Made by a program: the position numbers and the translations under genes. From JBLHLB01 sp047618505 (GTDB lineage: Bacteria > Planctomycetota > UBA1135 > GCA-002686595): DNA of 15,809 nucleotides. Shown piece by piece: positions 5,958 through 12,916 of this stretch. The first letter of the stretch is position 1. Every line of letters begins with the position of its first letter. Where the stretch lies: positions 1 to 15,809 of the forward strand of contig JBLHLB010000058.1 in assembly GCA_047618505.1 (NCBI GenBank), written 5' to 3'. The notes below the pieces were generated by a model, which did not search any database, was not told where the DNA came from, and saw only the letters and a program-made list of their open reading frames with translations.

Positions 5958-8681
5958 ATGCCTCGGATCTACCTGCTTGATGGAACTGCCCTCGCCTACC
6001 GCGCCCACTTCGCCATGGCCCGCTCGGGCCTACGGGCCGCGGACGGAACGCCCACGGGAGCCGTCTACGGCTTCACAAGGACCCTGCGCCAGATCCTCGA
6101 GGAGGATGACGCAGACCTGGTGGCCGTAGCCATAGATGCCAAGGGGCCAACCTTTCGCCACAAGCGTTATCCCGATTACAAGGCCACGCGCGAGAAGGCC
6201 CCCGAAGAGCTGATCACACAGTTTGATTGGATCAAGGAAGTCGTGCGTGCCCACGGTCTGCCGCTCTTCGAAGTTCCCGGTTTCGAGGCCGACGACGTTC
6301 TCGGGACGCTGGCGACACAGGCGGAAGCCGCCGGCTGGGAGGTCCGCATCGTCACCGGCGACAAGGACTTCATGCAGCTCGTCAGTGAGAAGGTCATCCT
6401 CCACAACGTCTTCAAGACGGGTATCCCGCTTGTCCTCCAAGGCATAAAGGAGGTCGACGAAAAGTTCGGTACGACCCCCGACCATGTCATCGACGTCCTG
6501 GCGATCATGGGCGACGCCTCCGACAATGTCCCCGGCGTCAAAGGCATCGGGGAGAAGGGCGCGACCAAATTGATCAAGGAGTTCGGTTCCGTTGCAGGGT
6601 TGCTGGAACGCCTGGATGAGGTCAAGGGCAAGCAGCGCGAGAAGCTTGAGAATGACCGCGAAATGTTGCTCCTGAGTCTCGAGTTGGTAACGATTGATCG
6701 CGAGGTCCCCATAGATCCGGGCTTCGACAAAATCGGTCCGCCGGAGCCTGACTTCGAGCGCCTACAGGAATTGTTTCGGCGCTTGGATTTCCAAAGTCTG
6801 GTGGACGCGGTAGCGCGCGAAGCAGTCGGGGAAGACGTACCGGAGCAAAAGCGCGACTACCGTATCGTCAAGGACGAAGCAGAGTTGGACGCCATGGTGA
6901 CCGAGCTACGCGAGGCTGGTCGCTTCTCCGTCGACACCGAAACGACAAGCTTATTCCCCCTGGAGACGACCATCGTTGGCGCGTCCTTTTCGGCGGAGGA
7001 AGGCGTGGCCTATTACGTGCCCTTCAACGCGGAACCGCCGGTTTTGACGGGGGGCTCGGCTGCGATCTTGGAGCGCATCACCCCATTGTTGATGGATCCC
7101 TCCCTCGAACGCGTTGGGCAGAATACGAAGTACGATTGGCTGGTCTTTGCCCATGCGGGACTCGAGCTGCCCCCGCCGGACTTCGACACCATGGTGGCGA
7201 GCTTCTGCGTGGCAGGATCAGAGCGGCGCCACAACCTCGACGCCCTATCCCTGCACTACCTCGGGATGCGCAAGATCCCGACCTCCGAGTTGCTGGGCAA
7301 GGGCAAGAAACAGATCACCATGGCCGAGGTGCCGGTGGAAAAGGTCGGGGAGTACGCCTGCGAGGATGCGGACGCAACCTGGCGACTGGGAGTGATACTG
7401 AGCCAGGAACTCAAGGACGAGGAAGCCGAATCGCTCTTCTGCGATCTGGAGATGCCCCTGGTTCCGGTACTGGCGGCGATGGAACGACGCGGCATTCGCC
7501 TGGACGTGGAGAAGATTGAGCGCTTCGGGGAAGAGTTGGAGACCGACCTGGTTTCCCTGCGCGACGGCATCCAAGAGATCGCCGGCGAGAACTTCAATAT
7601 CAACAGCACCAAGGTCCTGGGCCAGGTGCTCTTTGAGAAGCTGCGCATCCAGGACGAGGCTGGCGTCAAGCGCGTCAAGAAAACGAAGACCGGCTACTCC
7701 ACGGACGCGGAAACCTTGTCGACCCAGTACGGCGACATTCCCATCGTGCAGAAGGTCATGGAGTACCGCGAGGTCACGAAGCTAAAGAGCACCTACGTCG
7801 ACTCCCTGCCGCGCCACGTCAACGCCGATACGGGGCGCATTCACTGTTCCTTCAGTCAGGTCAGCGCCGCCACGGGACGCCTTGCGTCCAGCGATCCGAA
7901 TCTGCAGAACATCCCCGTGCGCACGCCACGCGGGCGTCGCATTCGAGAATCCTTCGTGCCGCGCGAGGCGGACGCGGCGGGCGAATGGGTGCTCCTGGCG
8001 GCCGATTACAGCCAAATTGAGCTGCGCGTCATGGCCCACCTGGCCAAGGACAAGCAGATGCGCGAAGCCTTCGAACAGGGCCAGGACATCCACGCGGCGA
8101 CGGCCATGCACATCTTCGGTCTGAGCGATCCTGAGAAGGTCACGCGCGACATGCGCAGCCAGGCCAAGGTGATCAACTTCGGACTGCTCTATGGCATGGG
8201 TGCCTCGCGCCTGGCCCGTGAGACCGGACAGTCGGTGCCGGAGGCCAAGGCCTTCATCGAGCGGTACTTCGCATCCTTCCCGCGCGTAAAGGCCTGGACA
8301 GAAAAGACCCTGGAGGACGCGCGCCAACTGGGCTACGTCGAGACGTTGCTGGGTCGCCGCCGCCGCGTTCCGGACATCAATTCGGTCAACAGTCGCGTGC
8401 GCTCCTTTGCGGAGAACGCCGCCGTGAACACACCGGTCCAGGGCTCCGCGGCGGACATCATCAAGCGCGCGATGATCCATCTCGAAGCGGAGCTGTCGGC
8501 GTCCTCCCTGAAGTCACAGATGCTGCTGCAGGTCCATGACGAACTCGTCCTAGAGGTGCCGGTTTCGGAGTTGGAGGAGACAACGGCCCTTGTGAAACGC
8601 TGTATGGAAGAGGCCGTAGTGTTGGATGTACCGCTTCTGGTCGAGGTCGGCAGCGGCGCGAACTGGCTCGAGGCCCATTGA
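5958..8681 (+). CDS. polA: DNA polymerase I
   Basis: The 907-residue protein is close to the usual ~930 of the family. The frame is open further upstream, but MPRIYLLDGTALAYRAHFAM at 5958 is the family's N-terminus, so this ATG is chosen. The 5'-3' exonuclease (1-~290) shows Asp8, FEADD (109-113), TGDKDF (133-138) and GDASDNVPGVKGIG (185-198). The 3'-5' exonuclease (~300-490) keeps its metal-binding residues: Asp326 and Glu328 (DTE), Asp393 (NTKYD), and Tyr466 and Asp470 (YACED), so proofreading is expected to be active. The polymerase domain (~500-907) has motif A DYSQIE (683-688), motif B with Arg733, Lys737, Phe741 and Tyr745, and motif C QVHDE (858-862). The enzyme fills gaps and removes RNA primers in replication and repair. 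No Shine-Dalgarno site is visible. It overlaps the following kinase gene by 4 nt. Confidence 0.98.
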   Translation: MPRIYLLDGTALAYRAHFAMARSGLRAADGTPTGAVYGFTRTLRQILEEDDADLVAVAIDAKGPTFRHKRYPDYKATREKAPEELITQFDWIKEVVRAHGLPLFEVPGFEADDVLGTLATQAEAAGWEVRIVTGDKDFMQLVSEKVILHNVFKTGIPLVLQGIKEVDEKFGTTPDHVIDVLAIMGDASDNVPGVKGIGEKGATKLIKEFGSVAGLLERLDEVKGKQREKLENDREMLLLSLELVTIDREVPIDPGFDKIGPPEPDFERLQELFRRLDFQSLVDAVAREAVGEDVPEQKRDYRIVKDEAELDAMVTELREAGRFSVDTETTSLFPLETTIVGASFSAEEGVAYYVPFNAEPPVLTGGSAAILERITPLLMDPSLERVGQNTKYDWLVFAHAGLELPPPDFDTMVASFCVAGSERRHNLDALSLHYLGMRKIPTSELLGKGKKQITMAEVPVEKVGEYACEDADATWRLGVILSQELKDEEAESLFCDLEMPLVPVLAAMERRGIRLDVEKIERFGEELETDLVSLRDGIQEIAGENFNINSTKVLGQVLFEKLRIQDEAGVKRVKKTKTGYSTDAETLSTQYGDIPIVQKVMEYREVTKLKSTYVDSLPRHVNADTGRIHCSFSQVSAATGRLASSDPNLQNIPVRTPRGRRIRESFVPREADAAGEWVLLAADYSQIELRVMAHLAKDKQMREAFEQGQDIHAATAMHIFGLSDPEKVTRDMRSQAKVINFGLLYGMGASRLARETGQSVPEAKAFIERYFASFPRVKAWTEKTLEDARQLGYVETLLGRRRRVPDINSVNSRVRSFAENAAVNTPVQGSAADIIKRAMIHLEAELSASSLKSQMLLQVHDELVLEVPVSELEETTALVKRCMEEAVVLDVPLLVEVGSGANWLEAH

Positions 8682-9475
8682 TCGTCCTCGCTCCCAAGGC
8701 TGCCCCACTGCTGCGAGTACAGCGCGGGGAACGGCGTTTGGTTTGCCTGCCAGGCCTCCCCCCCGAACTGCAGGAGCGCTGGCTCGGTGGTAGCGCGTTC
8801 GAGGGCTCCGAGCCGGTTTCCCTGGCTGGCGAACGAGAGGATCTAGCCTTGCTGCAAAGCGACCTTGGGCAGCTCGTGGCCAAGCGCATGACCCACCGCG
8901 GCCTGCGCCGAATCCGCGCTCGCTTTCGCCCCGGTCGCGCCCAGCGTGCCTTCGAATTGGGCAGGCTCATGCGCGCGCGCGGCGTGTCCACGCCAGAGCC
9001 GATCGCCTGGCTGCGGGAGAGCGCCGACAGTGACATCCTGTTCGTGCGCTTCGTCGATGGTCGCCACCTGCTCGACTCCGCCGTTCCCGAGCTATGGGAA
9101 GCCCTGGCGCGCGCGGTTGCCCGCCTGCACTGCGCGGGCTTTCGCCACCGCGATCTCAAGGCACCAAATATCGTCGTGACGGGCTCGAAAGAGAGTCCCA
9201 TTCCATGGCTCCTTGACCTTGATGGAGCCCGCCGCGCCCCCGCTCCCCCGAGCCGCAGAATCGTCGTCCGTGACGCGGGTCGCATCGCAGCGTCGCTGCT
9301 GTCGGAGAGTGCGTCACAACGCGGCCTCGGGGAGGACGAAGTCCGCCATTTCTGCAGCATCCTCCAGCATCGCATCGGCCTGCCCAAGACCGACAGGACA
9401 TTCGCCGACGACATCCTCACCTGGGCCAAAGCCAAGCTCCTGCGCAATGCGCGCCTTGGTCGGATGTTGACTTAG
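8678..9475 (+). CDS. Kdo/WaaP (lipopolysaccharide) kinase family protein, intact catalytic motifs
   Basis: The 265-residue cytoplasmic protein starts at a TTG (8678-8680) that overlaps the polA TGA in TTGA, which suggests translational coupling. The kinase motifs are complete: Lys69 (VAKRMTHRG) as the beta3 lysine, Glu93 (RAFELGRL) as the alphaC glutamate, GVSTPEPIA (102-110) typical of Kdo/InaA-like kinases, the catalytic loop HRDLKAPN (157-164), and LLDLDGAR (178-185) as the metal-binding DFG equivalent. Family members phosphorylate Kdo or heptose in lipopolysaccharide cores, or other small sugars. The real substrate cannot be told from the sequence, and a small-molecule or protein kinase role remains possible. 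The C-terminal helical part (200-265) is basic and could face the membrane. Its sister at 2263-3186 shares the TPEP motif but has lost the catalytic loop. Confidence 0.87.
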   Translation: MIVLAPKAAPLLRVQRGERRLVCLPGLPPELQERWLGGSAFEGSEPVSLAGEREDLALLQSDLGQLVAKRMTHRGLRRIRARFRPGRAQRAFELGRLMRARGVSTPEPIAWLRESADSDILFVRFVDGRHLLDSAVPELWEALARAVARLHCAGFRHRDLKAPNIVVTGSKESPIPWLLDLDGARRAPAPPSRRIVVRDAGRIAASLLSESASQRGLGEDEVRHFCSILQHRIGLPKTDRTFADDILTWAKAKLLRNARLGRMLT

Positions 9476-9570
9476 ATCGGCGAGTGTAGCTTTCGCCCAG
9501 TGAGTGGATCTCTTTGCCTGAGCCGGGCTTGGTCCGGACTGCAGCCTAGCCTTCCTCCAAGAATCGCAGG

Positions 9571-9617
9571 ACTGGAGCTGGGGATATTGAATGGGTGGCC
9601 TGGTCCCAAGCTCCAGT
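9571..9617. terminator. Hairpin 95 bp downstream of the kinase gene
   Basis: ACTGGAGCT (9571-9579) and AGCTCCAGT (9609-9617) are perfect reverse complements. The stem continues with GGG (9580-9582) against CCC (9605-9607), past one bulged A. The loop is about 22 nt and no T-run follows. It is most simply read as the transcript end of polA-kinase, but it could belong to a structured RNA. Confidence 0.4.
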
Positions 9618-10017
9618 GCCATCGCTCTGCCCACTGCAGGGGTTCTAGCCCATCGACCAGCCCCTTCCCTCATTGAGATTTGGCGGACAGCGCGGATTCA
9701 AGTGCGCTGGTCTCTTCCCTCGAGGGCCTTGCCTCTGAGTTCATTTCCAGCCGCATCAAGGCCTGGCCCCTGCAGGCAGTCCCGGTAATGAACGCCTGCT
9801 TACGACGAAAGAGCAGCCTTTCCCCCGTGCCGATCCAAAGCCTGTGTATCATCAGGCCCACGTCCGATTGGTTCCCCCTCCACTCTGATCTGTCCGCATA
9901 TTGAACTCTGTCTCTCTCGTTTGCTCGGTTGCTTCCGCCGAGCGCGCTTCCGTACGCGCATGCGTTTCGAGCGGACCTGCGGGCGGCGTCTCACCTGCCT
10001 TTAATATGCACATGATC

Positions 10018-10075
10018 CTGCGGAAATGGCCGCAGAGTTGATGGGGTAACTGGTAAGGCCGCGCACGCGCGGCTT
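10018..10075 (+). promoter_or_regulatory. Three consecutive stem-loops in the possible leader of the membrane spermidine-synthase-like gene
   Basis: CTGCGG/CCGCAG (10018-10023 with 10030-10035), AGTT/AACT (10036-10039 with 10048-10051) and GCCGCGC/GCGCGGC (10058-10064 with 10067-10073, plus flanking G-T and A-T pairs) follow each other almost without gaps. They lie about 175-235 bp before the ATG at 10251. This could be a structured leader or small RNA. It matches no riboswitch family that I recognise. Confidence 0.3.
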
Positions 10076-10165
10076 GCCCTGACGCGCTGTCCCTTGCTGG
10101 ACCTTCCCACGCCGCTTCCCCTCCCCCGACTTCGGTGCGGCCCGAATCGATTCCCCAAGGGCACC

Positions 10166-10180
10166 GACTGTTCAACAGTC
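10166..10180. promoter_or_regulatory. Operator-like palindrome
   Basis: GACTGTTCAACAGTC is a perfect 7-bp palindrome with a single central base, 70 bp upstream of the ATG at 10251. Its size and place fit a dimeric repressor site, but no regulator gene is adjacent. Confidence 0.35.
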
Positions 10181-10219
10181 CACGGTCTCTCTCCTTCACC
10201 CCACGGAACTCCTGTGCGT

Positions 10220-10248
10220 CTGACCCCCGTGTCATGACCCAGGGGCAG
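10220..10248 (+). promoter_or_regulatory. Hairpin that would cover the ribosome binding site of the gene at 10251
   Basis: AGGGG (10241-10245), 5 nt before the ATG at 10251, is the Shine-Dalgarno site and supports this start. GGGGCAG (10242-10248) can pair with CTG (10220-10222) and CCCC (10224-10227), with one bulged A and a 14-nt loop. Translation could thus be gated by leader folding. Confidence 0.35.
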
Positions 10249-10250
10249 CA

Positions 10251-12770
10251 ATGAAAACTCGCGACGCCACCTTCTCCCTTTCCATGGGAGCCCTGTCCTT
10301 GGGGTTGGGTCTGACGACCTGCAGCATGCTGCTCCTGCAGCAGTTCCTGACACGGATCTATTCCGTTCTCTTCAGTTCCGGCCTCGCTTTCCTGGCCATC
10401 TCGACGACGTTTCTGGGCTTGGGGTCAGCGGGTGTGGCGGTCTTCGTATTGCCCAAGTTGTTTTCCTTGGAGCGTACGAATCGGCAGGTTCCACGCCTCG
10501 CCCTGGGATACGCCATCACCCTTGTGCTGGGAGTTGTCGCACTCGTCGCGGTCCAGCAAGCTTCCGGCGAATCCGCCACGGGCTTCGGACTCGTTAGCCA
10601 AGTGCGTGGGGTGATCATGGCGAGTCTCATGCTCCTCCCCGCCATGTTCCTGGTCGGGCTTGTGATCTCCCTCATACTGCGTGCCCACACGGAACAAGCC
10701 CACGGTCTCTACGCGGCCGACTTAATCGGAGGCGGGATCGGTTGCCTGCTTGTATTGCCCCTGATGAACATGGTCGGCGGTGACCACGGCATCTTTATCG
10801 TGGGAGCCCTGGCCGCGGCAGGGGCGGCACTGCTCGCCCATGCATACCAGGACAAGTTTGCGCGCAGTCTCGCGCTCGTGGCGACGCTTCTGCTCCTGGG
10901 CATGCCTGCCCTCAACCGTGACTACGGCATTATCGATGTTCGTTCCCACGTCACCGACTTGGCGGAAGCCGACGGCTGGGTGTTGGAGGACCAAGAGATC
11001 GAGCGCATCTGGAACCCCCTGGCGCGCCTCGGAATTTTCAAGACACGCGACGGATCATCCCTCTACATCCGGATCGACTCCGGTTGCCAAACAGGTATCC
11101 CCTCCCAGGAGCGTCGCTTTGTCCAGGGGCACGTGGAGGACACGGATTTCGAGCGACTACCCTATGTGCTCAATCGTCACGACCGGTTCCTCGAGATCGG
11201 CGCGGGCGGCGGGCGCGGCATGGTCTTCGCCAATGAGCTTGGCGCCGAACGCATCGTCGGCGTGGAAATCAACCCGGGCATCACGTCGCGCTCCCTAGAC
11301 GGCTACGAGGGCTACGGTGTAGGCGATTGGACGCGCAGCGATGACAACGTGGATTTGATCACGGGGGAAGGGCGCAGCTACGCGCGCTCCGCGGAAGAGC
11401 TGTTCGATACGGTGACGATCACCTTCATTCAGACTGGGGTCGCCAGTGGTTCCGCGGCCTTCGCCCTGTCCGAGGCGAACCTCTTTACTGTCGAGGCCTT
11501 CCAGGAGTTCATGGGCCGCCTCGACGAGAACGGTTTGTTCTACGTCTACCGCCAGGGCGGCAACGAGCTCCTGCGCTTGATCTCCATGGCGCGTGTGGTC
11601 CTGGGCGACATCGGCATCGAAGACATCCGCAGCCACCTCTACGTGGCGCGCAACGAGACCAACCGGGCGGTCTTCTTGATCGGGCGTTCGCCCTTTACCG
11701 ATGAGGAGGTCAAGTCGCTGGACGAAGCCTGCGCATCCATTGGCATCGAGGTTCTTTATAGCCCCAGCGGTGTGGATGTGCGTGGGCCCTCTAACCCCTT
11801 CCCCGCCCGGGTTCAGGAGCTACGTGACGCCGGCGACCTGAGCATCGGCCGGGTGGCAGAGCTCTATACCGAGTTCGTCCATCACCCCGACTACGAGTCC
11901 CTGGAGGCGACCTATATCCGAAGCACGGATCCCGAGGCCTTCCTCAGGGATTCCATCGTGGATGTGGCTGCACCGACGGATGACCGCCCCTACTACTTCT
12001 TTCTGGGACTGAACCGTTGGAGTGACTTCCCCCTCTACTTCGATCTGGACGGGGTCAATATCCTGGGCGGTACGGTCATCCTTCTGTTCTGGATGGCAAT
12101 CGCCTTCACCCTGTTTGTGGCCCTTCTGATTCTGGTTCCGCTGCTCCTCAGGAAGCGCAGGGGCGGGACGCAGCGATCCGTTGCGAGCTTTGCCACGACG
12201 GCTTACTTCATGGGACTGGGGCTCGGATACATCGCCGTTCAGATCTCCTTCATTCAGAGGTTCACGCTCTTTCTGGGCCACCCTGTTTACGCCGTCTCGG
12301 TGGTACTGATGGGTTTCCTTGTGGCCAGCGGACTCGGTTCCTTCTCCTCACGCGCACTCTTTGATCGTGGGATAGCGACCCTACCGCGGGCGCTATTCGG
12401 TCTTGCTGTACTCCTGGTCGGCTACAACTTCCTGCTCCCCTTCGTCTTCCACTCGGGCGTGCTTTCCATGGGCGTGACGATGAAGATCATTGTTTCGCTG
12501 CTGTTGATCCTGCCCCTCGGATTCCTCATGGGCCTGTTCTTCCCCCACGGGTTGAGGATGGTCAATCGAGTAGCGCCGGAGCTGGTCCCCTGGGCCTGGG
12601 GAGCGAACAGCGCAGCGTCAATTCTGGGTTCGATCGTGAGTCTGATTCTCGCCATTCACCTGGGGTTTGCGATAACAGCGGTCTTCGCAGCCGCCGCTTA
12701 TGTAGTCCTCTGCCTACCCTCAGGGCGCAAACTCGCGCTACTCCCGGCCATCTCTCCACAGGCCAAGTAG
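10251..12770 (+). CDS. Polytopic membrane protein with central spermidine-synthase-like (SAM-fold) domain
   Basis: The 839-residue protein has three parts. Hydrophobic segments at about 10-32, 40-68, 85-102, 118-145, 155-175, 180-198 and 205-220 form an N-terminal membrane half. A soluble Rossmann-type domain (~240-590) carries FLEIGAGGGRGM (313-324) as the nucleotide-binding motif, GVEINP (337-342) with its acidic residue, and ends in the family's TDDRPYYFF (576-584). Further membrane segments lie at about 603-634, 646-668, 676-698, 712-732, 743-765 and 786-822, including GLFFPHG and PWAWGANSAASILGS. This is the layout of the membrane-bound spermine/spermidine-synthase-like proteins, whose function is not established; polyamine synthesis, methyl or aminopropyl transfer, and transport are all possible. 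The GGGRG loop suggests SAM or decarboxylated-SAM binding. No decarboxylase or other polyamine gene lies nearby. The ATG at 10251 has AGGGG 5 nt upstream. Confidence 0.85.
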   Translation: MKTRDATFSLSMGALSLGLGLTTCSMLLLQQFLTRIYSVLFSSGLAFLAISTTFLGLGSAGVAVFVLPKLFSLERTNRQVPRLALGYAITLVLGVVALVAVQQASGESATGFGLVSQVRGVIMASLMLLPAMFLVGLVISLILRAHTEQAHGLYAADLIGGGIGCLLVLPLMNMVGGDHGIFIVGALAAAGAALLAHAYQDKFARSLALVATLLLLGMPALNRDYGIIDVRSHVTDLAEADGWVLEDQEIERIWNPLARLGIFKTRDGSSLYIRIDSGCQTGIPSQERRFVQGHVEDTDFERLPYVLNRHDRFLEIGAGGGRGMVFANELGAERIVGVEINPGITSRSLDGYEGYGVGDWTRSDDNVDLITGEGRSYARSAEELFDTVTITFIQTGVASGSAAFALSEANLFTVEAFQEFMGRLDENGLFYVYRQGGNELLRLISMARVVLGDIGIEDIRSHLYVARNETNRAVFLIGRSPFTDEEVKSLDEACASIGIEVLYSPSGVDVRGPSNPFPARVQELRDAGDLSIGRVAELYTEFVHHPDYESLEATYIRSTDPEAFLRDSIVDVAAPTDDRPYYFFLGLNRWSDFPLYFDLDGVNILGGTVILLFWMAIAFTLFVALLILVPLLLRKRRGGTQRSVASFATTAYFMGLGLGYIAVQISFIQRFTLFLGHPVYAVSVVLMGFLVASGLGSFSSRALFDRGIATLPRALFGLAVLLVGYNFLLPFVFHSGVLSMGVTMKIIVSLLLILPLGFLMGLFFPHGLRMVNRVAPELVPWAWGANSAASILGSIVSLILAIHLGFAITAVFAAAAYVVLCLPSGRKLALLPAISPQAK

Positions 12771-12788
12771 GTTCCTTGGGAGGCGCTG

Positions 12789-12812
12789 GTCCGGTCCCAC
12801 CCTGGGCCGGAC
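12789..12812. terminator. Hairpin between convergent genes
   Basis: GTCCGG plus CCC (12789-12794, 12796-12798) pairs with GGG plus CCGGAC (12804-12812), with one bulged T and a 5-nt loop. It starts 18 bp after the stop at 12770, so it is well placed to end that transcript. There is no T-run directly after it. Confidence 0.5.
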
Positions 12813-12823
12813 GAGCTTCCGCC

Positions 12824-12916
12824 CTAGCAGTCCGCCCAAGAAACTGCGGCTCCCCGCTCGGCTCCCCGCTCGGCCCCCACGAATCGGGAAGCTGCTGTTT
12901 TTCAATCGACTGCTAG
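12824..12916. repeat. Long-range 9-bp inverted repeat overlapping the phosphatase stop codon
   Basis: CTAGCAGTC (12824-12832) and GACTGCTAG (12908-12916) are exact reverse complements 75 bp apart; the right arm includes the TAG stop of the phosphatase gene. A second pair, AGCTTCC (12814-12820) with GGAAGCT (12887-12893), is followed by a T5 run at 12898-12902. Together these could form a bidirectional terminator region. Confidence 0.35.
12847..12870. repeat. 12-bp tandem duplication
   Basis: CGGCTCCCCGCT occurs twice in direct tandem (12847-12858 and 12859-12870), and a third partial copy begins CGGC. It lies in the 142-bp gap between convergent genes and looks like a slippage product. Confidence 0.75.

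Larger units (their letters stand above)
9476..10250. other. 775-bp stretch without a credible gene
   Basis: Short open frames occur on both strands, but none has a recognisable domain, a ribosome site or protein-like composition. The stretch does hold several inverted repeats: 9571-9617, 10018-10035, 10036-10051, 10056-10075, 10166-10180 and 10220-10248. A TTGAAC at 9901 has no matching -10 box at 16-18 bp. The right part probably contains the promoter and long leader of the membrane protein gene at 10251. The left part may be the 3' end of the polA-kinase transcript. No trace of a broken gene was recognised. Confidence 0.55.

Noticed and set aside
7782..8480. A 232-codon minus-strand frame inside polA
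   Set aside because: It is entirely opposite the conserved polymerase domain, which explains the open frame through codon bias.
9629..9654. GGGGTTCTAGCCC resembling a tRNA T-arm
   Set aside because: No matching acceptor stem, anticodon arm or D-arm could be placed around it.
9901..9906. TTGAAC as a -35 box
   Set aside because: No -10-like hexamer follows at 16-18 bp.
9852..10353. Overlapping minus-strand frames of 120-127 codons
   Set aside because: They are Arg/Gly-rich, have no domain and no ribosome site, and run into the plus-strand membrane gene. They look like chance frames in GC-rich DNA.
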